A stretch of DNA of 54,147 nucleotides from Actinomycetota bacterium (GCA_030446465.1 JAUJNI010000003.1:236679-290825), one strand, 5' to 3'; positions 1 through 8,673 are shown, numbered from the stretch's first letter. Numbers and translations: made by a program. Notes: generated from the letters alone by a model not told the origin.

Positions 1-61
1 CCTGCTCAAGCGCACAATCTGGCAAAAGATTTTGTCTTTGCATTGCTAGTATGGCGGCGCC

Positions 62-433
62 ATGGCGATCACCGAGCGCATCTACAAACGCACCGACAAG
101 CCCATGTCGTGGACCGGCGCCATCGTGGCCGGATTGGTCATTTGGATCCTGGCCATCATCTTTCTCGGTCAGGTCCCTTCACTGATCATCTACATGACCG
201 ACACCTACGTGGCCGAGATCATCGAGTTCACTAAGAAGCTCCCGGGCGTCGGTGAGCTGGGGCTCAACACGGTCCAGATCAACATCGTGCGAGACATCAT
301 CGCCAACACGGTCCAGATGGGCCTGTTGGTGGCCGCCTTGGTGTTCGCCTACATCTGGCAGGAGCGAAAGAGAAAGCGCGTAGGAGGCAAGGGCGTCCAG
401 GACGTCGTCAAGGGCTACATGCCCGGTAAGTAG
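62..433 (+). CDS. Small two-helix membrane protein of the bc-complex operon
   Basis: The 123-residue product has hydrophobic segments at about residues 15-37 and 82-102 and a basic C-terminal tail (QERKRKR), so it is probably an inner-membrane protein with its tail in the cytoplasm. I do not recognise the family. It is the first gene of a + strand run leading through a ferredoxin to cytochrome b, Rieske and cytochrome c genes, which suggests an accessory subunit or assembly factor. The ATG at 62 is preferred; no strong ribosome site is visible. No function is assigned. Confidence 0.7.
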   Translation: MAITERIYKRTDKPMSWTGAIVAGLVIWILAIIFLGQVPSLIIYMTDTYVAEIIEFTKKLPGVGELGLNTVQINIVRDIIANTVQMGLLVAALVFAYIWQERKRKRVGGKGVQDVVKGYMPGK

Positions 434-469
434 CCCAGCGAGACAACGAGAGGAGGTGCGAGAGACCAG

Positions 470-889
470 ATGCCGAAGGCCCCGGAGCCGAAGTCGATGG
501 AGATCATCGAGAAGCCCATCTTTCGCACCGACTACGAGATGGAGCTGGTCGACGACGACTGGCTCAAGGGGGCGGTCAAGCCCAAGCGCTTCATCGACTT
601 CATTCCCGAGCAGTGCATCTTGTGCGAGGGATGCGTCGACATCTGCCCCTGGTACTGCATCTTCATGGTCAATCCGACGGCAGTCGAGGAGTCGGGCAAC
701 GACGCGCTCGCCCGTCAAATGGACGGCGACGACATTCTCTTTCTAATCGATGACAATGCATGCACCCGCTGCAACCTGTGCGTGGAGCGCTGCCCCACCG
801 GGGCGCTCGTTCAAAGTGAGGTAGCAGGCGGTAAGAAGCGCGGGGCCCGGGCCATGGGCACCGTCAAGCAATCTCAGAAAGCGTCCTAG
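470..889 (+). CDS. 2x[4Fe-4S] ferredoxin-like protein
   Basis: The 139-residue protein has two complete C-x2-C-x2-C-x3-CP motifs, at Cys49/52/55/59 and Cys98/101/104/108, each able to bind one [4Fe-4S] cluster. The roughly 38 residues between them and the 48-residue N-terminal extension are longer than in small bacterial ferredoxins and resemble NuoI/NADH-dehydrogenase-type dicluster proteins. A ribosome site (gagaggaggtg) lies about 15-25 bases before the ATG. It sits between a small membrane protein and cytochrome b, so it probably passes electrons to or from the quinone pool. The dicluster fold is clear from sequence; the link to the bc complex is inferred from position. Confidence 0.9.
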   Translation: MPKAPEPKSMEIIEKPIFRTDYEMELVDDDWLKGAVKPKRFIDFIPEQCILCEGCVDICPWYCIFMVNPTAVEESGNDALARQMDGDDILFLIDDNACTRCNLCVERCPTGALVQSEVAGGKKRGARAMGTVKQSQKAS

Positions 890-901
890 GAAAGGCTAAG
901 A

Positions 902-1678
902 GTGGCACGGGCAGAGCGTCGCTGGAACCCGAGACAGAAGCTGGTCGAGCGCATGGACCAGCTTCACAACAGCCAGCTCTGGCGCGCGATGTTCCGCCCC
1001 GGCTCCATCTTCCGGCGCGGCTACGCGGACTCGCCTCGAAACCGCGCCTACGTGGTCATGAACTCGCTGCTCTACCACCTGCATCCGGTCAAGGTGAAGC
1101 GGCACGGGATCAAGCTGTCCTACACCTTGTGCCTCGGCGGCTTGTCCTTCTTTCTGTTCATCCTTTTGACCATCACCGGCATCTACCTGATGTTCTTCTA
1201 CCGGCCGAGCGTCGAGATCGTGTACCAGGACATGCAGCGCCTCCACACTCAGGTGAGCTTCGGCCTACTCGTCAGGAACCTCCATCGCTGGGGCGCCCAC
1301 CTCATGGTGATCAGCGTCTTCCTGCACATGGCGAGGGTCTTCTACACCGGCGCCTACAAGCCTCCGAGGGAGTTCAACTGGGTCGTGGGGGTCATCCTCT
1401 TGCTCCTCACCCTGCTGCTCGCCTTCACCGGTTACCTCCTGCCGTGGGACCAGCTGGCGGTGTGGGCGGTCACCGTGGGAACCGAGATGATGAAGAACTC
1501 GCCGGTCATCGGGGACCAGGTGCAATTCGCCTTACTTGGGGGGCCGGTCATCGGGCCGGAGACGCTGCTGCGCTGGTACACCCTTCACGTGCTCTTCCTG
1601 CCGTTCATCATCGTCATATTCATCTCTATCCACTTCTGGCGAGTGAGAAAGGATGGAGGGATCTCCGGACCCATGTAG
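902..1678 (+). CDS. Cytochrome b N-terminal subunit (b6/QcrB type)
   Basis: The haem b-binding subunit of a quinol:cytochrome c oxidoreductase, 258 residues with about four membrane helices. The four haem-ligand histidines are His128/His142 and His229/His244. The 14-residue gap in the second pair matches the b6f/Bacillus QcrB type rather than mitochondrial cytochrome b. Cys77 in a CLGG motif aligns with the cysteine that holds the extra haem c(i) in b6 and QcrB. The start is GTG at 902, 13 bases after the ferredoxin stop. The C-terminal half of cytochrome b is a separate gene downstream, as in split b6f-type complexes. Confidence 0.93.
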   Translation: MARAERRWNPRQKLVERMDQLHNSQLWRAMFRPGSIFRRGYADSPRNRAYVVMNSLLYHLHPVKVKRHGIKLSYTLCLGGLSFFLFILLTITGIYLMFFYRPSVEIVYQDMQRLHTQVSFGLLVRNLHRWGAHLMVISVFLHMARVFYTGAYKPPREFNWVVGVILLLLTLLLAFTGYLLPWDQLAVWAVTVGTEMMKNSPVIGDQVQFALLGGPVIGPETLLRWYTLHVLFLPFIIVIFISIHFWRVRKDGGISGPM

Positions 1679-1694
1679 GGTCGGAGAAGAGCTG

Positions 1695-2576
1695 ATGCCT
1701 ACCCCGGACGAGGTCTACGAGCAGGTACTGGCCGAGGAGACAGCCAAGGGCTCCTCGCCCGCGGTTGCCCAGGCTCGCGCCAAGGCTGCGCGCGTGCGTG
1801 CACAGCGGGGCTCCACCAACCCCAACAAACCGGACTCCTCGACGGCGCCCGCACCCAATAGGAGCCCGACCACAGGAGAGGTGCCGCCGTCCGAGCCTGC
1901 CTCCGCCCCACGAACCGAAGCCAGACCGGCCGCGGCGGCACAAGCCAAGCCTGCAGCGGCGGCCCAGGCCAGGCCGGCGGCAACTGCGACCGCAAGGCCT
2001 GCGGGACGAGCTGCCGCGGCCCCCACGACCGGGGCTCCTGCGAAGAGGGCTGTCGGCAATGGTGCAGGCCCGGCCGTACCAGAGCGAGTGCAGCGCTTGC
2101 TCGCAGTAGTCAAGCCGGAGGCCATTCAAAAGGTCGAGCGCCAGCCCATGGACAGAGTCAACGTGTGGCCCCACCTGATGGCTGCGGAGTTCGTCTCCCT
2201 GCTGGTCATCACCGCGTTGCTAACGATCTTCTCGGTGGCCGTCGATGCGCCTCTGCGCGAGCTGTCCAACTTCAACCAGACCCCCAACCCGTCCAAGGCG
2301 CCGTGGTACTTCCTCGGCCTGCAGGAGCTATTGCGCTACTTCCACCCACAGGTCGCCGGCGTGACGATTCCGACGGTCATCATCATCGCCCTGATGGCGG
2401 CGCCGTTCGTCGACCGCAACCCGTCGACAAGGCCGGACGACCGCAAGCTGGCGATCGTGATCTTCTCTTTCTTCATGCTGACCTTTGCGGTGCTGACCAT
2501 CATCGGGATGTTCTTCAGGGGGCCGGGCTTCAACTTCGTGTTCCCCTGGGAGGGCGGGATCTTCTTCGAGCTATGA
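1695..2576 (+). CDS. Cytochrome b C-terminal subunit (subunit IV/QcrC type) with Ala/Pro-rich N-terminal extension
   Basis: Residues from about 150 onward carry three membrane helices and the motif TPNPSKAPWYFLGLQELL, which holds the quinol-oxidation (PEWY-equivalent) loop in its menaquinol form, APWY. The first 130 or so residues are low-complexity Ala/Pro/Thr sequence, probably a disordered linker. The frame is open from 1653, but ATG 1695 follows a ggagaag ribosome site and is preferred (293 residues). It pairs with the upstream b6-type subunit to form a complete cytochrome b. The menaquinol assignment is inferred from the loop sequence. Confidence 0.9.
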   Translation: MPTPDEVYEQVLAEETAKGSSPAVAQARAKAARVRAQRGSTNPNKPDSSTAPAPNRSPTTGEVPPSEPASAPRTEARPAAAAQAKPAAAAQARPAATATARPAGRAAAAPTTGAPAKRAVGNGAGPAVPERVQRLLAVVKPEAIQKVERQPMDRVNVWPHLMAAEFVSLLVITALLTIFSVAVDAPLRELSNFNQTPNPSKAPWYFLGLQELLRYFHPQVAGVTIPTVIIIALMAAPFVDRNPSTRPDDRKLAIVIFSFFMLTFAVLTIIGMFFRGPGFNFVFPWEGGIFFEL

Positions 2577-2589
2577 CCTCCTCCAGGAA

Positions 2590-3420
2590 ATGCTTCGTGG
2601 TAGAGGCGAGCCGGTGACGCCGGGCACCATCGCTCTCATTGTGGTGGCCGTCAGCGTCGGGCTGTGGGGACTCTTCATGGCCAACATCGCGATCAGGCGC
2701 GAGCGCAAGGTCGCGTTCGCGGCCACCGGGCCGAGTGGAACCGCCACCCGTCAGGCCCCCGCGCCTCCGAGAGAGGAGACAACCCCCGAGGAAAAGCCCG
2801 AGGTCACCGTCCAGAAGGTTCCCGAGAAGCAGCTCAAGCCGCTCACTCCAGAGCAGATGGGTGTATCGCGCCGACAGTTCCTCAACCGGGCAGTGTCTTC
2901 GACGTTCATGACCTTCCTTGGCTTCTTCGGCATGGGGACTTTGAGCTTTTTGTGGCCGAAGGTGCTGGGCGGGTTCGGCACCGAGATCACCGCCGGCGGA
3001 TATGACGACATCATCAAGCAGGTAGGGCCCGAAGGCAACTTTGCGCCGCTGTTCATACCCGAGGGGCGCTTCTGGCTCACCTACTACGACGGCACGGCGG
3101 ATGCAGCCGTGTACGCCGCGATCGGCGCCAAGGAATACAAGCTCCAAGCCCTCTATCGCAAATGCGTGCACCTCGGTTGCTCGGTGCCACACTGTGGGAC
3201 GTCGATGCTGTTCGAGTGTCCGTGCCACGGGTCGAAGTACCGCCTCAACGGCGAGTACTACGGCGGGCCGGCCCCCCGGGGTCTCGACCGCTTCCCGGTA
3301 ACGGTGAGGGGCGGAAAGGTAGTAGTCGACACCGGTTCCGTCCAGACGGGCCCGCCGCGTGGAACCAACACGTGGCCGAAGTTCTCCGAGCCGGTCGGAT
3401 CCCTGTGCGTCCCCGTATAG
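2590..3420 (+). CDS. Rieske [2Fe-2S] protein of the bc complex
   Basis: The 276-residue protein has Rieske box 1, CVHLGC (Cys192, His194, Cys197), and box 2, CPCHGS (Cys210, Cys212, His213), giving two Cys and two His ligands plus the disulfide pair. Cys202 is extra. It has a hydrophobic segment near residues 12-34 and another near 105-123 that follows SRRQFLN, a twin-arginine-like sequence used to translocate folded Rieske domains. A GTG at 2614 is an alternative start. Having two anchors with a proline-rich linker between them is typical of actinobacterial Rieske proteins, which usually have more helices than the single one of proteobacteria. Confidence 0.93.
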   Translation: MLRGRGEPVTPGTIALIVVAVSVGLWGLFMANIAIRRERKVAFAATGPSGTATRQAPAPPREETTPEEKPEVTVQKVPEKQLKPLTPEQMGVSRRQFLNRAVSSTFMTFLGFFGMGTLSFLWPKVLGGFGTEITAGGYDDIIKQVGPEGNFAPLFIPEGRFWLTYYDGTADAAVYAAIGAKEYKLQALYRKCVHLGCSVPHCGTSMLFECPCHGSKYRLNGEYYGGPAPRGLDRFPVTVRGGKVVVDTGSVQTGPPRGTNTWPKFSEPVGSLCVPV

Positions 3421-3442
3421 CCGCGGCGGAAGAGTAAGGCTC

Positions 3443-4462
3443 GTGGACACCGAAGTCCTAACGATCGCGCTCCTGGTGCTCGTCCCGGCGCTGCTGCTGT
3501 GGGGCATCTTTTTGATCCGCAACAGGATGGCGCGCCAGCCGGGTGCCCTGCTCGGGATACCGCGCGCCATGCGGCCGGGGCAACCAGACGCGACTCTCGA
3601 AGGGCCGAGGCTCGAGCGCGTTCTGGTGGGTGGCCTCGTCTTCACGCTGACTCTTGCCTTCTTCATCCCCGTTTACTGGCTGCCCGAGGCAAGCCGCCAA
3701 GCGGGGTTCGAAGAGCGCTTCTCCGAGGAGTCGATCACTCGAGGCCGTCTGATCTTCCAGAAGGCGCCCGCGCTGGACGAGGACGCCGACCCGGTCTTGT
3801 TCAAAGAGCAAGAGAAGGAGATCGCCCTCGGCATGGGCTGTGCGACATGCCACGGCGGCGTTCCCGACGGGGTCCCCCGCGAAGACTGGGCGGGTGGCGG
3901 GCTGGTCCCCGAGTTCCAGGATCCCGGGACAGGAGGCATCGTCGCCTACAAAGCGCCGCCGCTTCAGAACGTCTTCACGCGGTGGGACGAAGAAATCGTC
4001 CGCTTCACGATCGAGCGCGGCCGCCCGGGGACACCCATGCCCGCGTGGGGCGTCGAGTACGGCGGGCCCATGACGTCACAGATGGTCGACGACGTGATGG
4101 CCTTCCTTCGGACGCTGCCCGGCAACAACGAGGCCCCCGAGATCTCGGAAGACTGCCAGAACCCCTCCAAGTCCCAGGCCAAGCAATGCGGGGAGGAGAT
4201 CTTCGCTGCCCGCTGCGCGGTGTGCCACGGACCGGAGGGCCAGGGCAGGGAATCGCAACCCTGGTATCAGGGCCTAGCGCTGTGGAAGGGCGACGTCCGT
4301 CACCTCGACAAGAACCTCCACCGGTACACCATCATCAACGGACGCCGCTTCGGCTTCATGCCGCAGTTCGGCGAGCAGCCCGCCCAGGGCATCCCCGCAC
4401 CGCCCTATCCCCTGACCGACAAGCAGATCGAGGCGGTCATGCAGTACGAGCGGGGCCTCTAG
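3443..4462 (+). CDS. Membrane-anchored dihaem cytochrome c subunit
   Basis: Two CxxCH haem c sites are present, CATCH at about residues 133-137 and CAVCH at 258-262, each in a class I cytochrome c-like domain with candidate axial methionines in PMPAW and GFMPQ. Two N-terminal hydrophobic segments (about residues 5-24 and 60-80) anchor it. The start is GTG 3443, 22 bases after the Rieske stop; an open frame continues upstream but would overlap the Rieske gene. It probably receives electrons from the Rieske centre and hands them to a terminal oxidase, as fused dihaem cytochromes (QcrC/cc type) do in other actinobacteria. Confidence 0.9.
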   Translation: MDTEVLTIALLVLVPALLLWGIFLIRNRMARQPGALLGIPRAMRPGQPDATLEGPRLERVLVGGLVFTLTLAFFIPVYWLPEASRQAGFEERFSEESITRGRLIFQKAPALDEDADPVLFKEQEKEIALGMGCATCHGGVPDGVPREDWAGGGLVPEFQDPGTGGIVAYKAPPLQNVFTRWDEEIVRFTIERGRPGTPMPAWGVEYGGPMTSQMVDDVMAFLRTLPGNNEAPEISEDCQNPSKSQAKQCGEEIFAARCAVCHGPEGQGRESQPWYQGLALWKGDVRHLDKNLHRYTIINGRRFGFMPQFGEQPAQGIPAPPYPLTDKQIEAVMQYERGL

Positions 4463-5251
4463 TTGGACGCCCTGTTCATCGAAGGCGTAGCCGCCACCGT
4501 CTCCGCCATCATCATCTTCTGCGGCAGCGTGACGCTGCTCCTTACGATGGTCGTTGGCTTCCGCCTTGCTTACCTGATCACGGCCTGCATAACGCTCGGC
4601 TTCTTGTTCATCATGGGTCTGGTGTGGGCCTTTACGAACCCGATATCGCCACTGGGCCCGGTGGGGACCCTTCCTAGCTGGGACGACGTCGCCATCAGCG
4701 AGGACCAGGCCGACCTCGAGTTCGGGGCCGCCGAGCAGTACCCCAAAGAACCCTGGAGGGTCCCCGACGAGGAGGACGAGGCAGAGGTCACTCAGGCGTC
4801 CGAGCTGGAAAGCGACGCCCTCGAGTTCCTGCAGCAGGCGATCGAGGAGGGCGAGGTGAAGGTCTTCACCGCAAGCTCTCAGGCAATCGTTTCTGAGGAA
4901 AGCACGAGGATCCTCGAGCAGGACGACGCCGAGTACGGCGCCCTTACCTTCGAACCTGTGCCGCTGGTCGAGCCGACGCCTTCTGAGACCAACAACGCCG
5001 AGATAGGAGCCGGAGGTGGTGGCGGGGAGGCCAGCCCAAGCCCCTCGCCCAGCCCCACCGGCCCCCCGGCGCCGCCCGAGGATGCCCGCGTCTACGTAGT
5101 GATGGAATACGACCCCGGCAACCCGCTGGGGATGGCGCGGGGCATTCTCGTGGGCACCGCACTTCTCCTCGGCGTCCATCTCTTTTTGCTCAGCCGCGCC
5201 GAACGCCGCAGCCGGGAGTTCACCAGGGGTGAGCGGGAGCCGGCCACCTAA
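4463..5251 (+). CDS. Membrane protein with acidic, low-complexity domain; bc operon
   Basis: The 262-residue protein has two N-terminal hydrophobic helices (about residues 5-58), an acidic region of some 100 residues rich in Glu/Asp, a Gly then Ser/Pro-rich linker (ASPSPSPSPTGPPAPP) and a final C-terminal helix (about 230-250). It starts with TTG placed directly after the stop of the dihaem cytochrome, so translation is probably coupled. I do not recognise the family. The acidic domain could dock a basic cytochrome or oxidase, but that is inference only. Confidence 0.75.
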   Translation: MDALFIEGVAATVSAIIIFCGSVTLLLTMVVGFRLAYLITACITLGFLFIMGLVWAFTNPISPLGPVGTLPSWDDVAISEDQADLEFGAAEQYPKEPWRVPDEEDEAEVTQASELESDALEFLQQAIEEGEVKVFTASSQAIVSEESTRILEQDDAEYGALTFEPVPLVEPTPSETNNAEIGAGGGGGEASPSPSPSPTGPPAPPEDARVYVVMEYDPGNPLGMARGILVGTALLLGVHLFLLSRAERRSREFTRGEREPAT

Positions 5252-5253
5252 CC

Positions 5254-5433
5254 ATGGAGACCCAGCGCAAGCTTCGGCTTCTCGCGACGGCCCTCATGCT
5301 GGTCGGCGCGTCGGCCTGCTCGCGCCCCGGCATCAATGCGGGCGAGCGGGGGGGCCTTGCCTTCATAGCGTTCGCCGCCATGTTGATAGTCATGGTGGCC
5401 GTGCTGGCGATCTTCCTCGGCAAAGAGGACTGA
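5254..5433 (+). CDS. 59-residue membrane peptide or lipoprotein, last gene of bc operon
   Basis: An ATG two bases after the previous stop opens a 59-codon frame. The product has a signal-like N-terminus (METQRKLRLLATALMLVGA), a cysteine in a weak lipobox (GASAC), then a 22-residue hydrophobic segment and the end GKED. The tight spacing and plausible membrane design support a real gene; small subunits are common in bc and oxidase complexes. Its family is unknown. Confidence 0.6.
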   Translation: METQRKLRLLATALMLVGASACSRPGINAGERGGLAFIAFAAMLIVMVAVLAIFLGKED

Positions 5434-5464
5434 CCCCGCCCGTGCCGTCCTGTCGTGTGCGAGC

Positions 5465-5545
5465 CGGCGAGGACGGAGGCCCCCGGAGCGAAGGCTGAGA
5501 AAAGTGGGGTGCCTGAGCGGAGCGGGGCCTCCGCCGCAGTAGGCG
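5465..5545 (+). repeat. Dispersed structured repeat, copy 1 (outer-stem class A)
   Basis: It lies between the convergent bc operon and hemL. The outer stem is 5474-5483 pairing with 5524-5533 (CGGAGGCCCC/GGGGCCTCCG). The inner stem is 5488-5495 (GCGAAGGC) with 5511-5518 (GCCTGAGC), including tandem G.A mismatches, and the 15-base loop is TGAGAAAAGTGGGGT. Three more copies are in this window. At this site it could act as a two-way terminator, although no T-tract follows. Confidence 0.85.
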
Positions 5546-5560
5546 AGCCCCCGGGCAGAG

Positions 5561-6859
5561 CTAGAGAGTGGCCAGGACCTCGGCGGCGGTCTCGACGATG
5601 CGGTCGACGTGACCCTCGGTGTGCGCGTCCGAGATGAACAGGGCCTCGAAGCGTGAGGGGGGCAGGTAGATCCCTCGCTCCAGCATGCCCCTGAAGAAGC
5701 GCCCGTAGACCTCGGGATCGGTCGCCTGCGCCTCGGCGTAGTTGTTGACGTCGCCGTCCGAGAAGAAGAGCCCGGCGAGGCCCCCGATGGCGAGCGCGTA
5801 GAGGGGCACGGTGGCGGCGTGATCCGCGGCGTCGACCAGTCCCCTGACGAGGCTTCGCGCCCTTAGTTGGATGCGGTCGTAGAGAGACGGGTGGCCCTGG
5901 ATCAACGACATGGTGGCGAGCCCCGCCGCCATCGCAACCGGGTTTCCCGACAGGGTCCCCGCTTGGTAGATCGGCCCCATGGGAGCGAGCTGGTCGAGGA
6001 GCTCAGAGCGGCCGGCCACCGCCCCCACCGGTAGCCCACCTCCGAGAATCTTGCCCAGCATGACAAGGTCGGCGGAGACCTGGAAGCGGTCCTGCGCTCC
6101 GCCCGTCCCCAGCCTGAACCCGGTGATGACCTCGTCGAACACCAGGAGCGCGCCAATGTCGTCGGCCAGCGCCCGCAGGCCCTCGAGGAACCCGTCGACT
6201 GGAACCACCAGGCCCATGTTGGCGGCCACCGGCTCGACCAGGAGCGCGGCGACATCGTCTGCGAACGGCTCGACCGCCGCGCGCACCGACTCGAGGTCGT
6301 TGTAGGTGGCGACCAGGGTGTCGGCGGTCGTGGCCTCGGTGACTCCCGGGCTACCGGGGATGCCGAGGGTGGCGACGCCGGAGCCCGCCTGAACCAAAAG
6401 AGAGTCGACGTGGCCGTGGTAGCAGCCCGCGAACTTCAAGATCTTGCTTCGTCCAGTAGCGCCCCGCGCCAGGCGCACGGCCGCCATGGCGGCCTCCGTG
6501 CCCGACGACACGAACCGGATCCTCTCGGCCCCCGGCACCATCTCGACGACCACGCGAGCAAGCTCAACCTCGAGCTCGCTCGGAGTTCCGAAGGAGGTGC
6601 CCCTCGAGGCCGCCTCTGCGACCGCTCGCACTACCTCTGGATGAGCATGGCCGAACAGCAGTGCGCCCCAACTCTGAACCAGGTCGAGATAGTCGTTTCC
6701 GTCGACGTCGGTGATGGTTGCACCCGAAGCAGACGCCACGAAAAACGGATGGGCGCCGACGGAGTCGAAGCTTCTGACCGGTGAGGCCACGCCTCCAGGC
6801 ATCAACGAGCGGGCTTCGGCGAGCAGCTTGTCGGACCTCTGCCTGCTCAGCTCACCCAC
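5561..6859 (-). CDS. hemL: Glutamate-1-semialdehyde 2,1-aminomutase
   Basis: A PLP enzyme that converts glutamate-1-semialdehyde to 5-aminolevulinate, the last step of the C5 route to ALA. The PLP lysine is Lys270 in GKILGGGLPVGA; other family marks are LMPGGVASPVR, FVSSGTEAAMAAVRLARG, CYHGHVDSLL and FDEVITGFR. The start is taken as GTG 6859, which overlaps the hemB end by about 13 bases and gives 432 residues, normal for the family; the longer open frame upstream lies inside hemB. It is the last gene of rex-hemACDBL. Confidence 0.95.
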   Translation of the reverse strand: MGELSRQRSDKLLAEARSLMPGGVASPVRSFDSVGAHPFFVASASGATITDVDGNDYLDLVQSWGALLFGHAHPEVVRAVAEAASRGTSFGTPSELEVELARVVVEMVPGAERIRFVSSGTEAAMAAVRLARGATGRSKILKFAGCYHGHVDSLLVQAGSGVATLGIPGSPGVTEATTADTLVATYNDLESVRAAVEPFADDVAALLVEPVAANMGLVVPVDGFLEGLRALADDIGALLVFDEVITGFRLGTGGAQDRFQVSADLVMLGKILGGGLPVGAVAGRSELLDQLAPMGPIYQAGTLSGNPVAMAAGLATMSLIQGHPSLYDRIQLRARSLVRGLVDAADHAATVPLYALAIGGLAGLFFSDGDVNNYAEAQATDPEVYGRFFRGMLERGIYLPPSRFEALFISDAHTEGHVDRIVETAAEVLATL

Positions 6860-7824
6860 TCGGCGGCTTTCTTCGCGTGATAGGTGACGACCAGGTCGGC
6901 GCCCGCACGCCTGATAGAGGTAAGAACCTCGAGCGCGCCCTGCCGCTCGTCGATCCATCCCTTCTCGACAGCAGCCATGAGCATCGAGTACTCCCCGGAC
7001 ACGTTGTAGGCGACCGTCGGGTAGTTGAAGCGGTCCTTGACCGCCCTGAGAACGTCGAGGTAGCCGAGAGCCGGCTTGACCAGCAGTGCGTCGGCGCCCT
7101 CCGCGACGTCGAGCTCCACCTCGCGCAACGCCTCACCAAAGTTCGCCGGATCTTGCTGGTAGGCGCGGCGATCACCGAACCGAGGCGCCCCTTCGGCAGC
7201 CTCTCGAAAAGGCCCGTAGAAGCTCGAGGCGTACTTGGCCGCGTAGGACAGGATGGCGGCCTCCTGCAGGTCCGCTTCGTCGAGCGCTCCCCGAATGGCG
7301 CCGACCTGGCCGTCCATCATCCCGCTCGGGGCAACGACATCCGCACCGGCTTCGGCGTGGCTCACCGCGATGTGCCCGTAGGCCTCGATGGTGGAGTCGT
7401 TGTCGACGGTGTCGCCGTGCAAGAGCCCGCAGTGGCCGTGGTCGGTGTACTCGCACATGCAGAGATCCGAGATCAAGACGAGATCGCCGGCGACCTCGTC
7501 TCTTAGAGCTCTCAGCCCCTGCTGGACGATGCCGCGTGGGTTCCACGCCTGGTGGCCGTCCGGGTCCTTGGTCGCGGGGATCCCGAACAAGAGCACGCCG
7601 GCAACGCCGCGCTCCGCGAGCTCGCGGGCCTCCTTGGTAAGCGACTCCAGGTTGTGCTTGTGCTGTCCCGGCATGGATGCGATCGGCTCGGGCTCGTCGG
7701 CGTCCTCTTTGAGGAACAGAGGCGCCACCAGGTTGGATGGCGTAACCGAGGTCTCAGAAAAGGCGCGGCGCAGCCCGGCGGTCCTGCGAAGTCGCCTGGG
7801 TCTGTAGGAGGGAAACGAGCTCAT
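6847..7824 (-). CDS. hemB: Porphobilinogen synthase (ALA dehydratase), zinc type
   Basis: Condenses two ALA molecules into porphobilinogen. The 325-residue protein has the two active-site lysines Lys197 (AKYASSFYGPF) and Lys250 (LLVKPALGYLD). Cys122, Cys124 and Cys132 in SDLCMCEYTDHGHCG form the catalytic zinc site, so it belongs to the Zn-dependent class rather than the Asp/Mg class. It starts with ATG, 54 bases downstream of hemD, the widest gap inside this operon. Confidence 0.96.
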   Translation of the reverse strand: MSSFPSYRPRRLRRTAGLRRAFSETSVTPSNLVAPLFLKEDADEPEPIASMPGQHKHNLESLTKEARELAERGVAGVLLFGIPATKDPDGHQAWNPRGIVQQGLRALRDEVAGDLVLISDLCMCEYTDHGHCGLLHGDTVDNDSTIEAYGHIAVSHAEAGADVVAPSGMMDGQVGAIRGALDEADLQEAAILSYAAKYASSFYGPFREAAEGAPRFGDRRAYQQDPANFGEALREVELDVAEGADALLVKPALGYLDVLRAVKDRFNYPTVAYNVSGEYSMLMAAVEKGWIDERQGALEVLTSIRRAGADLVVTYHAKKAAEWVS

Positions 7825-7878
7825 ATCCCTATCGTGCCATCTGGTTCGTTCTTGGTGCGATTCGGCAGACTATGTAGG

Positions 7879-8673
7879 TCAAATCGCGGCAAGAACTAGG
7901 GCCGCCACCAGGCCTTCGACGGTGTGGTCCTCGGGCACCACGTCGACACGGAAGCCAAGGTCTCTGGCGGCGTCGGTGGTGGTTGTTCCGATGCAGGCAA
8001 CGACCTTGCCTCCTTCATCCTCTGGTGTGAGAGCAAGCCCCCTAGCAGTGCCCGCAATCTCGACGAAGCCCCTTATCGCAGAGGGGCTCGCGAAGGTGAC
8101 GACGTCGAACTCACCGGCTCGCACCAGCCGAACCGACGGAGTGTCCAGGGGACCGAGCACGTTGCGGTAGGCGACGCACTCGACCGGATCCCACGCCACC
8201 GACCGCAGGGCCTCCACCATGTCTCGGGGCGCCCCTTGCACCCGCGGCAGCAGAACCCGGCCCGGCCCCCTGCCCATCGCTGCGACGAGGGCCTCTGAGG
8301 TGAACCTTTCGGGCACCAGATCGACCCCAACTCCGAGGCGCTCCAGCACCGCTGCAGTCGACTGGCCAACCGCGGCCACCTTGGCCCTTCTCAACGCATC
8401 CACGTCCATAGACCGGGCCCGAAGTCGCACGACGAGCTTGGGGATGGCGTTCACCGAGGTGAAGACGATCCAGGAGAAGGTTCCGCTCGCCAGCTCGCCG
8501 AGGGCCGTGTCGAGCTCGTCGAACGACTCCGGATCGGCGATCGCGATGGCAGGCATGTAGATCACGCTGGCTCCGAGCTCCTGTAACGGCGTTCCCAGAG
8601 CCGCGGCCTGATGAGCGGGGCGAGTGACGACCACTCGAAGCCCCTCGAGACTGCCGGCCCGCGCCGGGCTCAC
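7879..8673 (-). CDS. hemD: Uroporphyrinogen-III synthase
   Basis: Closes and inverts ring D of hydroxymethylbilane to make uroporphyrinogen III. The 264-residue protein has the usual two-domain layout, with LRVVVTRPAHQA at the N-terminus and TFASPSAIRGF and IGTTTTDAARDLGF in the second domain. HemD sequences diverge widely, so the assignment also rests on position. The chosen GTG at 8673 overlaps the hemC stop (GTGA), giving translational coupling. In the longer open frame, the upstream part is only the shadow of hemC. Confidence 0.92.
   Translation of the reverse strand: MSPARAGSLEGLRVVVTRPAHQAAALGTPLQELGASVIYMPAIAIADPESFDELDTALGELASGTFSWIVFTSVNAIPKLVVRLRARSMDVDALRRAKVAAVGQSTAAVLERLGVGVDLVPERFTSEALVAAMGRGPGRVLLPRVQGAPRDMVEALRSVAWDPVECVAYRNVLGPLDTPSVRLVRAGEFDVVTFASPSAIRGFVEIAGTARGLALTPEDEGGKVVACIGTTTTDAARDLGFRVDVVPEDHTVEGLVAALVLAAI

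Noticed and set aside
1-61. Promoter for the bc operon (TAGTAT at 47-52)
   Set aside because: No acceptable -35 box lies at 16-18 bases, and the operon may begin before the window.
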